A stretch of 64,000 nucleotides of DNA from Actinomycetota bacterium (GTDB taxonomy: Bacteria; Actinomycetota; Actinomycetes; Streptosporangiales; Streptosporangiaceae), in NCBI GenBank assembly GCA_003168255.1, contig PMSU01000084.1, forward strand, positions 62,001 through 126,000, given 5' to 3'. Both the position numbers and the translations under genes were made by a program. The notes under the pieces are model-generated. The model was given only the letters and a program-made list of their open reading frames with translations, had not been told where the DNA came from and ran no database searches. Of this stretch, positions 22,900 to 30,822 are shown piece after piece. The stretch's first letter is position 1; each line of letters starts with the position of its first letter.

Positions 22900-24375
22900 T
22901 CACGTGTCAATTGAGATGTACTTACTGACGGTGAATTCCTCAAGGCCTTCCGGCCCGCCCTCCAGGCCGATCCCGCTCTGTTTGACGCCGCCTTGCGGGA
23001 ACTCGACTCCGGAGGGAGCGGCTCGGTTGACGACGATGATCCCGGCGTCGATGCACTCACCGACCCGCAGTGCGGTGCGCAGGCTCCCGGTAAACACATA
23101 GGCGGCCAAACCGTACTCGGTGGCATTGGCCGCCGCGACGGCCTCAGCTACGTCTCGGAACGACTGGATCGGCGCGACCGGCCCGAAGGTCTCCTCGGTG
23201 AGCAGTCGCGCACCTGGCAGGACCCCCCTGATGACGGTGGGCGGGTAGAACGAACCGCCCGGAAGGCCGGCCCTGGCGAGGGGCAGGCCGCCGCAGATCA
23301 CGACCGCACCGGCGGCGACAGCATCGTCGACTGCTTGCTGAATCCGGGCGACAGCGCCGGGTTCCACCAGTGGCCCCACGTCTGTCGTGGGTTCCAGGCC
23401 TGACCCGACGACATGGTTCTGCATGGCGGCGGAAAAGAGCCGGGTGAACTCCGCTATGACGGCTTCATGCACGAGCAGCCGATTCGCGCATACGCAGGTC
23501 TGGCCGCCGTTGCGCAGCTTCGCAACCACCGCCGCCTGGACCGCCTCCGCCACATTCGCATCCTCGAACACCAGGAACGGGTTGTTCCCGCCGAGTTCAA
23601 GGCCGACGCGGGTCAAGGTGCGTGCACCCGCCGCCATCAGCCGCTTGCCGACGCCGACAGAACCGGTAAAGGAGATCTTGCGAACTCGTGAGTCGGCACA
23701 GAACACCTCACCGACCAGGTCGGGCGGGTTGGCCGTCACGATGTTGAGTACGCCGTCGGGCAACCCGGCCTTCTCGCCGATATCCCCGAGCCGCAGAGCA
23801 GCCAGCGGCGCGAGCTCGCTTGGCTTCAGCACCACCGCACAGCCGGCTGCCAGCGCCGCGAACACCTTCCGTGCGGCCAGCACGAGAGGATAGTTCCATG
23901 GCGTGATCGCGCCAACCACGCCTACCGGCTGGCGAATGAGATGCATCCAGGTGGTCGCCTCCTGGCCCGCCAGCGCCGTGCGCCCGTACACCCGCCGCGC
24001 CTCCTCCGCATACCAGAGGGCGAACTCTGCCGCATACTCGACTTCGCCCACCGACTCGCGCAGCGGCTTGCCCACCTCGAGCGTGATCAACCTGGAAAGC
24101 TCGTCCTTGTCCGCGAGCAGCGCGTCATGCATCGCTCGAAGCACCCGGGACCGGACGCGCGGACTGGTTCGCCGCCAGGCGGCGAAGGCTTCCTCAGCGG
24201 CGTCAACCGCGGCGACCACATCGGCTTCGGTAGCGTTGGCGCAGGAGCCGACAACCCGTGACGTAGCGGGATCGGTGACCTCGAAGCGCTGGCCGGAATC
24301 GACCCGGCGGCCGCCGATCCGCAAGAGCTCGCGGATCTCGGCCTGCTCGGCTGTCGTGGTCGTCGCATCGGTCAT
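22900..24375 (-). CDS. NAD(P)+-dependent aldehyde dehydrogenase
   Basis: A 491-residue enzyme oxidising an aldehyde to the acid. Standard motifs are present: GAITPWNYPLVLAARK, FTGSVGVGKRLMAAG, the Glu in LELGGNNPFLV, and the catalytic Cys in RNGGQTCVCANRLLV. It is the last gene of an SDR-P450-ALDH operon, 22 bases after the P450 stop codon. The three enzymes together suggest stepwise oxidation of a hydrocarbon or terpenoid: hydroxylation, then alcohol to aldehyde or ketone, then acid. It is clearly different from the CoA-acylating enzyme of the compartment. Confidence 0.93.
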   Translation of the reverse strand: MTDATTTTAEQAEIRELLRIGGRRVDSGQRFEVTDPATSRVVGSCANATEADVVAAVDAAEEAFAAWRRTSPRVRSRVLRAMHDALLADKDELSRLITLEVGKPLRESVGEVEYAAEFALWYAEEARRVYGRTALAGQEATTWMHLIRQPVGVVGAITPWNYPLVLAARKVFAALAAGCAVVLKPSELAPLAALRLGDIGEKAGLPDGVLNIVTANPPDLVGEVFCADSRVRKISFTGSVGVGKRLMAAGARTLTRVGLELGGNNPFLVFEDANVAEAVQAAVVAKLRNGGQTCVCANRLLVHEAVIAEFTRLFSAAMQNHVVGSGLEPTTDVGPLVEPGAVARIQQAVDDAVAAGAVVICGGLPLARAGLPGGSFYPPTVIRGVLPGARLLTEETFGPVAPIQSFRDVAEAVAAANATEYGLAAYVFTGSLRTALRVGECIDAGIIVVNRAAPSGVEFPQGGVKQSGIGLEGGPEGLEEFTVSKYISIDT

Positions 24376-24397
24376 GCCGTCCTGCCTTCTTGGTCCT

Positions 24398-25576
24398 TCA
24401 CGAGAAAGCTACGGGCAGCTTCCAGAAGCCGCGCAGGTCTCCGTGCGGCGTGAATTCAATGCCGCCCGCGGAATCGATCTGATAGTCCGGGGCACGGGTC
24501 AGCACCTCGTCGATGGCCACGTACATCTCGGCCCGCGCGAGGTGCGCGCCGAGACACGTGTGAGTGCCGGCGCCGAACGCGAGGTGCGGATTGGGGTGGC
24601 GGTCGATCCGACACTGGTCGGCTGCCGGAAACACCCGGCTATCCCGGTTGGCGGAGCCATAGCACACGGCCACCGTGGACTTTCCCGGAATGGTGCGCCC
24701 ACGTATCGGGGTATCCTGCCGGACGGTCCGGCCAAGCAGCTGGATAGGCGACATGAATCGGAGGAATTCTTCGACGGCACCGGGCAGGAGCTCGCGGTCC
24801 TCCTGGAGTCGTTGCCGGTCGCCTGGGTGTTCCGCCAGGTACCAGAGGCTGTTTCCGATTCCGTTGACCGAGGTTTCCTGCCCGGCATTGAGCAGGAGTA
24901 CGCCAAAGCCCCGTAGTTCTGCCGGGGTCAGGTACCGGCCGTGGAAGCGGCTCGTGACGAGCACGCTGAAAACGTCGTCGCCGGGTGTCCGCCTGCGCTG
25001 CGCTACCAGGTCGTCGACGTAAGCAATCATGTCCTGGCTGGCCCGGTCCGCGCGGGCCCGATCCGTCAGGCGGCCATGAAAGATGTCCTCTGTCCACTTC
25101 ATCCAGCGCGCCGCGTCAGCTGCCGGAACTTGCAGGAACAGGGCCAGGACGCGGGAAACGAAGGGCAGGGCATAATCCTGGACGAAGTCCCCACACCCAG
25201 CTTCGCGGAGCGGTTCCAGCAGTTCCGCGGCGATGCGCCGGATGCCTGGTTCGAGCTTGGCGATCGCGTTGCGGGTGAAGAGATCGCTCACGAGCCTGCG
25301 GTACTCGGCATGCTCTGGCGGATCCACTTCCAGCGGGATCTCCTGGAAGTCCCGCTGGACACTCATCGGGATGGAGGTCACGCCGGGCTGCGCCGAGGAG
25401 AACACATGCCAGTCGAGTAGCGCCCTTCGAACGTCTTCGTAACGCGTTAGGACGAAATAACCGTTGTACCGGTCACTGAAGTGAACGGGATCCTGCTCCC
25501 GAAGCCGTTCATAAAGAGGATAGGGATCCTCGATGAACGTTGCCGAGTTGTGGTCGAATTGAGCATCTGCGGGCAT
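24398..25576 (-). CDS. Cytochrome P450 monooxygenase
   Basis: A 392-residue soluble bacterial P450. The heme-ligand loop is FGAGTHTCLGAHLARAEM; the I-helix region reads LLLNAGQETSVNGIGNSL, and the ExxR-type region and the N-terminal DPYPLYERLREQDPVHFS are present. In the I helix the usual acid-Thr pair appears as QETS. ATG 25576 lies 28 bases after the upstream SDR stop codon. Electrons must come from a ferredoxin and reductase encoded elsewhere, because none is in the operon. The substrate is unknown. Confidence 0.94.
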   Translation of the reverse strand: MPADAQFDHNSATFIEDPYPLYERLREQDPVHFSDRYNGYFVLTRYEDVRRALLDWHVFSSAQPGVTSIPMSVQRDFQEIPLEVDPPEHAEYRRLVSDLFTRNAIAKLEPGIRRIAAELLEPLREAGCGDFVQDYALPFVSRVLALFLQVPAADAARWMKWTEDIFHGRLTDRARADRASQDMIAYVDDLVAQRRRTPGDDVFSVLVTSRFHGRYLTPAELRGFGVLLLNAGQETSVNGIGNSLWYLAEHPGDRQRLQEDRELLPGAVEEFLRFMSPIQLLGRTVRQDTPIRGRTIPGKSTVAVCYGSANRDSRVFPAADQCRIDRHPNPHLAFGAGTHTCLGAHLARAEMYVAIDEVLTRAPDYQIDSAGGIEFTPHGDLRGFWKLPVAFS

Positions 25577-25604
25577 GTTATTCCCCTTGTGGGCGCTGGC
25601 TTGG

Positions 25605-26402
25605 TTACGCCGAAGCGAAATCGATTGGTATGTTGCTGCCGGTGACCGCGGTCGCGGCGGGGGACGTCAGCCACACGAGCGCGTCGGCAACCTCCTCGAC
25701 GGTGAGCCAGCGCTGCACGGGCTTGGACGCCATCAGCCCGGCGTTCTTGTCCTCGCTTCCCTGGCCGCCGCGGAGCCCTTCGATCATCTGGGCGAGCAAC
25801 GGCGTGTCCACCCCGGTGGGGCAGACACCGACAACGCGGATGCCTTCGTTCGCGGTTTCGCGCGCGAGCACCCGGACCAGCATTGCCACGCCAGCCTTGG
25901 AGACGCAGTAGGCGCCGAGCCTCTCCCTGGGGTGCAGGGCAGTGGTGGAAGCCAGGCAGAGGATGGTGCCGCCGCCACTGGCCCGCAGCGCCGGAACGGC
26001 GTATTTACACGTCAGCCACGTCCCGGTCAGATTGACATCGAGCACCTTCCGCCAGGTCTCCTCCGAGGTTTCCTCTAGGCTGCCCACTGCCTGTACGCCG
26101 GCTGCTGTGATGACGACGTGGAGACCCCCGTTCGCCTCCTGCGCGTCCCGGACGGCGGCGGCCACGTCTGCTGGACGCGTCACGTCTCCGTGCACCGCCC
26201 GTAGCGTCCCGGGCAGCTCCGGGCTCAGCCGGTGCGTCCACGAGTCGTCGCGATCGAATCCGGTCACGTTCGCACCGCAGGCAAGGAATGCTGCGCAGGC
26301 CGCGCGCCCGATCCCGCCACCGGCTCCGGTGACAAGGACGCTCGCCGAGCTGAGCCAGCTCGCAGCCAGGTCCGCGGACCGGATAGACGAATGCTCAGAC
26401 AT
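25605..26402 (-). CDS. Short-chain dehydrogenase/reductase
   Basis: A 265-residue classical SDR. The cofactor loop is VTGAGGGIGRAA; the active site has Ser in CLASTTALH and YCVSK with the catalytic Tyr and Lys. Asp in FDRDDSW after the second strand favours NAD over NADP. ATG 26402 is chosen because the domain starts a few residues later; an in-frame upstream extension would run into the probable promoter and the SARP-type repeats. First gene of the SDR-P450-ALDH operon. It probably oxidises an alcohol formed by the P450. Confidence 0.92.
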   Translation of the reverse strand: MSEHSSIRSADLAASWLSSASVLVTGAGGGIGRAACAAFLACGANVTGFDRDDSWTHRLSPELPGTLRAVHGDVTRPADVAAAVRDAQEANGGLHVVITAAGVQAVGSLEETSEETWRKVLDVNLTGTWLTCKYAVPALRASGGGTILCLASTTALHPRERLGAYCVSKAGVAMLVRVLARETANEGIRVVGVCPTGVDTPLLAQMIEGLRGGQGSEDKNAGLMASKPVQRWLTVEEVADALVWLTSPAATAVTGSNIPIDFASA

Positions 26403-26461
26403 AGGCGCCCGTCTCTCACATTGTGGGTTTACGCTTAGAATCACCACTTTGACACGGCAAT

Positions 26462-26490
26462 GTCGAACCACCGTCGAAACATCGTCGGAA
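26462..26490 (+). promoter_or_regulatory. SARP-type triple direct repeat, 11-bp period
   Basis: GTCGAAC (26462), GTCGAAA (26473) and GTCGGAA (26484) are heptamers spaced by exactly four bases. SARP regulators bind such heptamer direct repeats with 11-bp periodicity next to the -35 region. The array lies between the SDR operon (minus) and the BTAD regulator (plus), so both are likely targets. Confidence 0.65.
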
Positions 26491-26503
26491 CGGGCTCGCT
26501 GAG

Positions 26504-29500
26504 TTGGACACGGGCGTGCGCAAGACCGCGATATCGGCCGGACACGACGACGCCCCGGCGACGTCGGCCAGGCTTCTCCTGCTTGGCCCGCCCCTCATCG
26601 TCTGCGACGGATCGCTTCGCCCGCCGGGGACGCAGAAGGCGCTGGCGCTGGCCGGCTATCTCGGGATCCGCGCAGAGCCGGTGGCGCGCGAGCAGCTAGC
26701 GACCCTGCTCTGGGCCGAAAGCGGCTCTGACCAGGCGCGGAGAAGTCTGAGAGGCGAACTGGCGCGGCTGCGCACGGTACTCCCCGATGGTGGCATCAGG
26801 GCATCACGCCTCAACATCTGGCTTGAGCCTTGCTGCGTGGACGTAGATGCCCGGCAATTCTGGGCGCTGCTCGCTGACGGGCGCGACGAGGATGCGGTGG
26901 AACTGTACCGGGGACCGCTCTTCGAAGGGCTTGACCTCCGGAACGCCGAGCCCTTCGAAGACTGGCTCCGCAGCGAGCGCCACCTGGTCAAGGACGGCTA
27001 TCTGCAAGCACTGCGCCGGCTGATCGTGGCCGGCAGCGAGCGGGGTGACTCCCAGGCCGTCCTGCGGTGGACATGGCGAGCTCTTCAGTGCCAGCCGCTG
27101 GCCGAAGACTTCTACGTCCACGCGATGGAGGCGGCGCAGGAACTCGGGGATCGTGCCACGGTTCTCAGCGTTTACCAGAAACTTGACGGCGTTCTGCGGG
27201 ATGAGCTCGGTATCGGCCCCGGGACCGCAGCGAGGGCACTGGCACGGCGAGCATCCGGTGCGGAGAGCATGGGAAACCGCCCTACGCCTGGTCTATACAC
27301 GAGCCGCACGTATGTGGGCCGCGAACGGGAGCAAGCCCTCCTGCGTGAAGCCCTGCACAAAGCGAATACGGACTGTGGGTCCTTGGCCTTCGTCCATGGA
27401 CCTGCGGGTGTCGGGAAGACCCGGCTGCTCCAGGTGGTGTTCGGGCGGCACCTTGGCGTTTGGTGCTCCGCGCAGCGACCTGTGTCGACGGTTGCTTACT
27501 ACCCGATCGCCACTGGCCTGCGGGAGCACCTGTCCCGACGGGGTATTCCCTCGGTGGACGATCTGTGGCTCCGGGAGGCGGCCCGGGTTTGCCCTGAGCT
27601 GAGTCGCGCGACCCCGAATCCTAGTCTCGGCGGCACGGAAGACAAGATAAGGCTGATTGAGGGTCTTTCAGCCACGCTCGCGGGCGCAGCTGACCGAGGC
27701 GGCGTGCTGGTATTCGATGACGTGCAGTGGGCGGACCCGGACACCGTCGCCGTGCTTGAGGATCTAGTCGAGCGACTCCCGCGCCTGCATGTCGCCATCG
27801 CGATAGTCGCACGCGACGGCGACAACCTTGAGAGCAACGGGGTGGCGGACGTCGTTGCTACCGCCGCGCGCGGCGGCTATCTCACCGAAGTCGCGATCGA
27901 GGAGCTGCCCAGGGACCAGGTCCTGGAGCTGATCCGGACATCTCATCCCGACATCGTGGCCAGGGTGCCCGCGGCCTGGCTCGAGGAATTCGCAGCCGTC
28001 GTTCACGAGGTGCTCGGTGGTAATCCTTTTTATGCGCTCGAGTGTGCCCGGCTCGCGCTGAATGGCTCCGGCAAGCTTCCCGCCGGGCCGCTTGCGGCGG
28101 TGAAGTTTGGCGCGAGGGACCTCCTCGGGACCCGCCTGGCTGCCCTGCCACCACACGTGCGGCAGGTAGCGGTCGCCGCAGCGGTGGCGGGCGAAGTGAG
28201 CCCGGACGTGCTCGCCCGCATGCTCGGGACGGGGCCGTGGCAGCTAGCGGAGCATCTCGACTCGCTCGTCGCGCGGGGGGTCCTGACCACGAGCCGAACG
28301 GGATTGTGCTTCACTCACGATCTCCTCGCCGAGGTAATCTACGAATCCCTCCGGCCGGCCAAGCGCCAACTGCTGCACAAGCGCGCGGCGCTTGCACTGG
28401 CCCGTGCCTACGCCATGAACCTCGATGACGTCAGCGGCCGGATCGCGACGCACTTCGAAGCGGCGGGTCTGGAGCAGCAGGCGATTCCCTACCACGAGCG
28501 CGCCGCCGAGGCCGCTCGCCGGGCGCATGCCCATCAGACGGCCATCTACCACTACCAGCGGCTGCGGGCTCTCATTCCCCGCGATCAGCAGACTCCCCTG
28601 CTGCTTCAGCTGGGCGAGATTCTCTCCTACGAGTCCTCGGGCGAGGCGGAGGTCCTCTACCGCGAAGCCCTTCAGCTCGCGCGTATCCAGGGAGATGGCC
28701 ACACACAGGCCCGCTGCTATTTCGCGCTTGGTGTGCTCTTGCGGCGCCGATCAGATCTTTCAGGTAGCCGTCAGGCTCTGACCGAGGCATTGCGCCGCTT
28801 CGATGCCTACGGCGACACCGAGGGCGTGGAACAGGCGCTGGAGGCTCTCACTTATGCCTACATCCAGCAGGGGGAACTCAGGGCGGCCGCGTCGTCGGCC
28901 AGCCAGGCTGCCGAGATCGCCCGGGACACCGGGCGCATCCAGAATCTCGGGCGGGCGACCCTGAGCAGGGGTATTGCTCATCTCTACGGTGGGGAGTACA
29001 AGCGCGCCCTGCAATGCTTCCAGTCCGCCGGAGGCATCGCCAGGGACACTGCCGACGATCTCGCCCAGGCTGAGGCGCTTCGCTACCTGAGCGCTGTGTA
29101 CGGCATCGACGGTCGGGCAGGAAGCCCCGGGCAAGCCTGGGCGGCGGCCGAGGAATCCATCGCGATCTGTTCGCGGCTGGGGCACCGGACGGGCCTGGCA
29201 CGAGCCGCGGATGGCGCAGGCGGCGCATACCTTCTCAACGGCGACTGGCCGCGAGCCCTACAGTGTTACGTCGCCGCCTTGCACCTGAAGGACCGCTACG
29301 GATACGCCTGGGGCTTCGACGCGGTGGTATATCGGGTCGGCTACACCCTGCTGCTGGCGGGCGAGAATGACCGCGCACGCCGCGCGCTCAAGCATGCCGA
29401 GGTGCTCGCGCGCAAGCTGCACGCACCGTACTGGCTCTGCCGGACCCTGCTGGCAGCGGCGGAGCTTGCGTTGTGCGGCGGGGACCGGGGCGAGGGCGGC

Positions 29501-29869
29501 CGGCTTGCTGCCGCCTCGATCGAGCTGGCGGGCCGTCTCCAGCACCGGGAGTTCTTGTCGAATGCCCGAGCTCTCGCCAGCTGTGCCGGTCGGGCCGGCC
29601 ACAAGGCCCGGACATTGACCGGAGACGACGCACACCCCTACATCAGCGGGCGCCTGATCCCGGAACCGGTCAGGAAAAACGGCTGGCGCATTGCTCCGGG
29701 CGAGGGAACCGCCACCAGGACCGGTGCCGCTCTGCCCGACGTCCCGCAGGTCTTGGAGGCACCAGTGAGCAGCGCGGAAACGGTGATCGCATGGCTCGAC
29801 GATGTCGTGGACCGTCAACTTGGCGCATTGCCGGACCGGCAGCGGCGTAGCCGCCCGCGCGCTGACTAG
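26504..29869 (+). CDS. SARP-like regulator: winged helix + BTAD + AAA ATPase + TPR-like repeats
   Basis: A 1121-residue activator. An N-terminal OmpR-like winged helix (residues about 20-110) is followed by a BTAD domain (residues about 110-255, VDVDARQFWALL, ..ELGIGPGTAARAL). An STAND-type ATPase has Walker A GPAGVGKTRLL near residue 305 and Walker B VLVFDDVQWADPDT. The C-terminal half consists of TPR-like helical repeats. The proposed start is TTG 26504; GTG 26516 is an equally possible in-frame start. The gene faces the P450 operon and probably activates it through the repeats at 26462-26490. The C-terminal coding region contains one copy of a 45-bp direct repeat. Confidence 0.88.
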   Translation: MDTGVRKTAISAGHDDAPATSARLLLLGPPLIVCDGSLRPPGTQKALALAGYLGIRAEPVAREQLATLLWAESGSDQARRSLRGELARLRTVLPDGGIRASRLNIWLEPCCVDVDARQFWALLADGRDEDAVELYRGPLFEGLDLRNAEPFEDWLRSERHLVKDGYLQALRRLIVAGSERGDSQAVLRWTWRALQCQPLAEDFYVHAMEAAQELGDRATVLSVYQKLDGVLRDELGIGPGTAARALARRASGAESMGNRPTPGLYTSRTYVGREREQALLREALHKANTDCGSLAFVHGPAGVGKTRLLQVVFGRHLGVWCSAQRPVSTVAYYPIATGLREHLSRRGIPSVDDLWLREAARVCPELSRATPNPSLGGTEDKIRLIEGLSATLAGAADRGGVLVFDDVQWADPDTVAVLEDLVERLPRLHVAIAIVARDGDNLESNGVADVVATAARGGYLTEVAIEELPRDQVLELIRTSHPDIVARVPAAWLEEFAAVVHEVLGGNPFYALECARLALNGSGKLPAGPLAAVKFGARDLLGTRLAALPPHVRQVAVAAAVAGEVSPDVLARMLGTGPWQLAEHLDSLVARGVLTTSRTGLCFTHDLLAEVIYESLRPAKRQLLHKRAALALARAYAMNLDDVSGRIATHFEAAGLEQQAIPYHERAAEAARRAHAHQTAIYHYQRLRALIPRDQQTPLLLQLGEILSYESSGEAEVLYREALQLARIQGDGHTQARCYFALGVLLRRRSDLSGSRQALTEALRRFDAYGDTEGVEQALEALTYAYIQQGELRAAASSASQAAEIARDTGRIQNLGRATLSRGIAHLYGGEYKRALQCFQSAGGIARDTADDLAQAEALRYLSAVYGIDGRAGSPGQAWAAAEESIAICSRLGHRTGLARAADGAGGAYLLNGDWPRALQCYVAALHLKDRYGYAWGFDAVVYRVGYTLLLAGENDRARRALKHAEVLARKLHAPYWLCRTLLAAAELALCGGDRGEGGRLAAASIELAGRLQHREFLSNARALASCAGRAGHKARTLTGDDAHPYISGRLIPEPVRKNGWRIAPGEGTATRTGAALPDVPQVLEAPVSSAETVIAWLDDVVDRQLGALPDRQRRSRPRAD
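29431..29475 (+). repeat. 45-bp exact direct repeat, copy inside the SARP-like gene
   Basis: These 45 bases recur without mismatch at 30755-30799, 1324 bases downstream in the same orientation. Here they encode part of the helical repeat region of the regulator (residues YWLCRTLLAAAELALC). Confidence 0.95.
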
Positions 29870-29882
29870 AGGGCGGGCGGCG

Positions 29883-30680
29883 TCAGAATCCTGGGAAGGT
29901 CCTGCGCAGGGCAGCCAGATCGATCGGGCCGTCGAGGCTTTCTGGCGCCGGCATGTGATCGGGGTCGAGCCGTCCGTAAACGAGCCGCAGCAGCGCCTCT
30001 GCGGGCAGCTGGATCCACGGGATGCTGCTGGCCGGGCCAGCCGAGGTGTCATCCGGCACTGCCGTCATTGTCACGCTGTCCGCCACCTCGAGGACGAATT
30101 TGCGCTTAGGGTCCGTGGTGGCGATACCCAGCGTGAACCTGTCCTTGCCCGGCTTTCCCGTGCGCATGGCGACCTGCGGGATCCGGTCGGTGAGCAACTC
30201 CACCGACTGTGGTGCGACCAGCGCCGAGGAGTCGAAACTGACGGCCACGTCCCAGGAGTGCAGCGCATGCTCGCCCAAGCGCAGCCAGACCATGCCGACG
30301 GCGTCGAACTCCAGGCCGGCGAACTTCACCCGGATCACAGATAGCTGTTCGTCGGTGAGCTGGTCAAGACGGCGCACGTGTTCGGCGTCGCAGGCCAGGC
30401 ACTCGGCCGCCTGCTGGTCAGGATTGCGGGCGCTCCACACCGCCAGGATGTAGGCGAAGCCCTCCGGCCCGAACGGCTCGCGGCCTCCCACCGTGGCGAC
30501 CAGGGACTGCTGCGCGATCTCCGCCTGGCTGCCGATGTGGGACAGCACCTGGGCGATCGACCAGCCGGTGTCGTACGAGGGACCGCGCAGCTGCTCGGGA
30601 GTGAGCGTGTCGACCAGGCCGGCGAGCCGCTGCTGCGAGCCGCGCAGCGCGGCGATCCACGTCCGGACACTGGATTCCAT
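29883..30680 (-). CDS. DinB-fold maleylpyruvate-isomerase-family (mycothiol-dependent type) protein
   Basis: A 265-residue protein of the actinobacterial TIGR03083-type family. The N-terminal four-helix domain starts TWIAALRGSQQRLAGLVDTLTPEQLRGPSYDTGWSIAQVLSHIGSQAEI, with a metal-binding His in LSHIGS and a later His pair (GEHALHSWDVAV). A C-terminal SCP2/MDMPI-like domain follows. Related enzymes use mycothiol as thiol cofactor; the reaction here is unknown. It is convergent with the SARP-like gene, 13 bases apart, and shares no operon. Confidence 0.82.
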   Translation of the reverse strand: MESSVRTWIAALRGSQQRLAGLVDTLTPEQLRGPSYDTGWSIAQVLSHIGSQAEIAQQSLVATVGGREPFGPEGFAYILAVWSARNPDQQAAECLACDAEHVRRLDQLTDEQLSVIRVKFAGLEFDAVGMVWLRLGEHALHSWDVAVSFDSSALVAPQSVELLTDRIPQVAMRTGKPGKDRFTLGIATTDPKRKFVLEVADSVTMTAVPDDTSAGPASSIPWIQLPAEALLRLVYGRLDPDHMPAPESLDGPIDLAALRRTFPGF

Positions 30681-30754
30681 CGGCTCGTGCCTTCCTGGTC
30701 ACTCCGGCCGACGATGCCGGCGTCGGCCGAAGACTAGCGGAGATCTGCGCCCGG

Positions 30755-30799
30755 CTGGCTCTGCCGGACCCTGCTGGCAGCGGCGGAGCTTGCGTTGTG
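30755..30799 (+). repeat. 45-bp exact direct repeat, intergenic copy
   Basis: Exact duplicate of 29431-29475, here in the gap between the DinB-fold gene and the secreted-protein gene, where it has no coding role. Sequence outside the 45 bases is unrelated, so this is a short duplicative insertion or recombination scar. Confidence 0.95.
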
Positions 30800-30822
30800 T
30801 AACGGCTCTTAAGCGGTATCCC

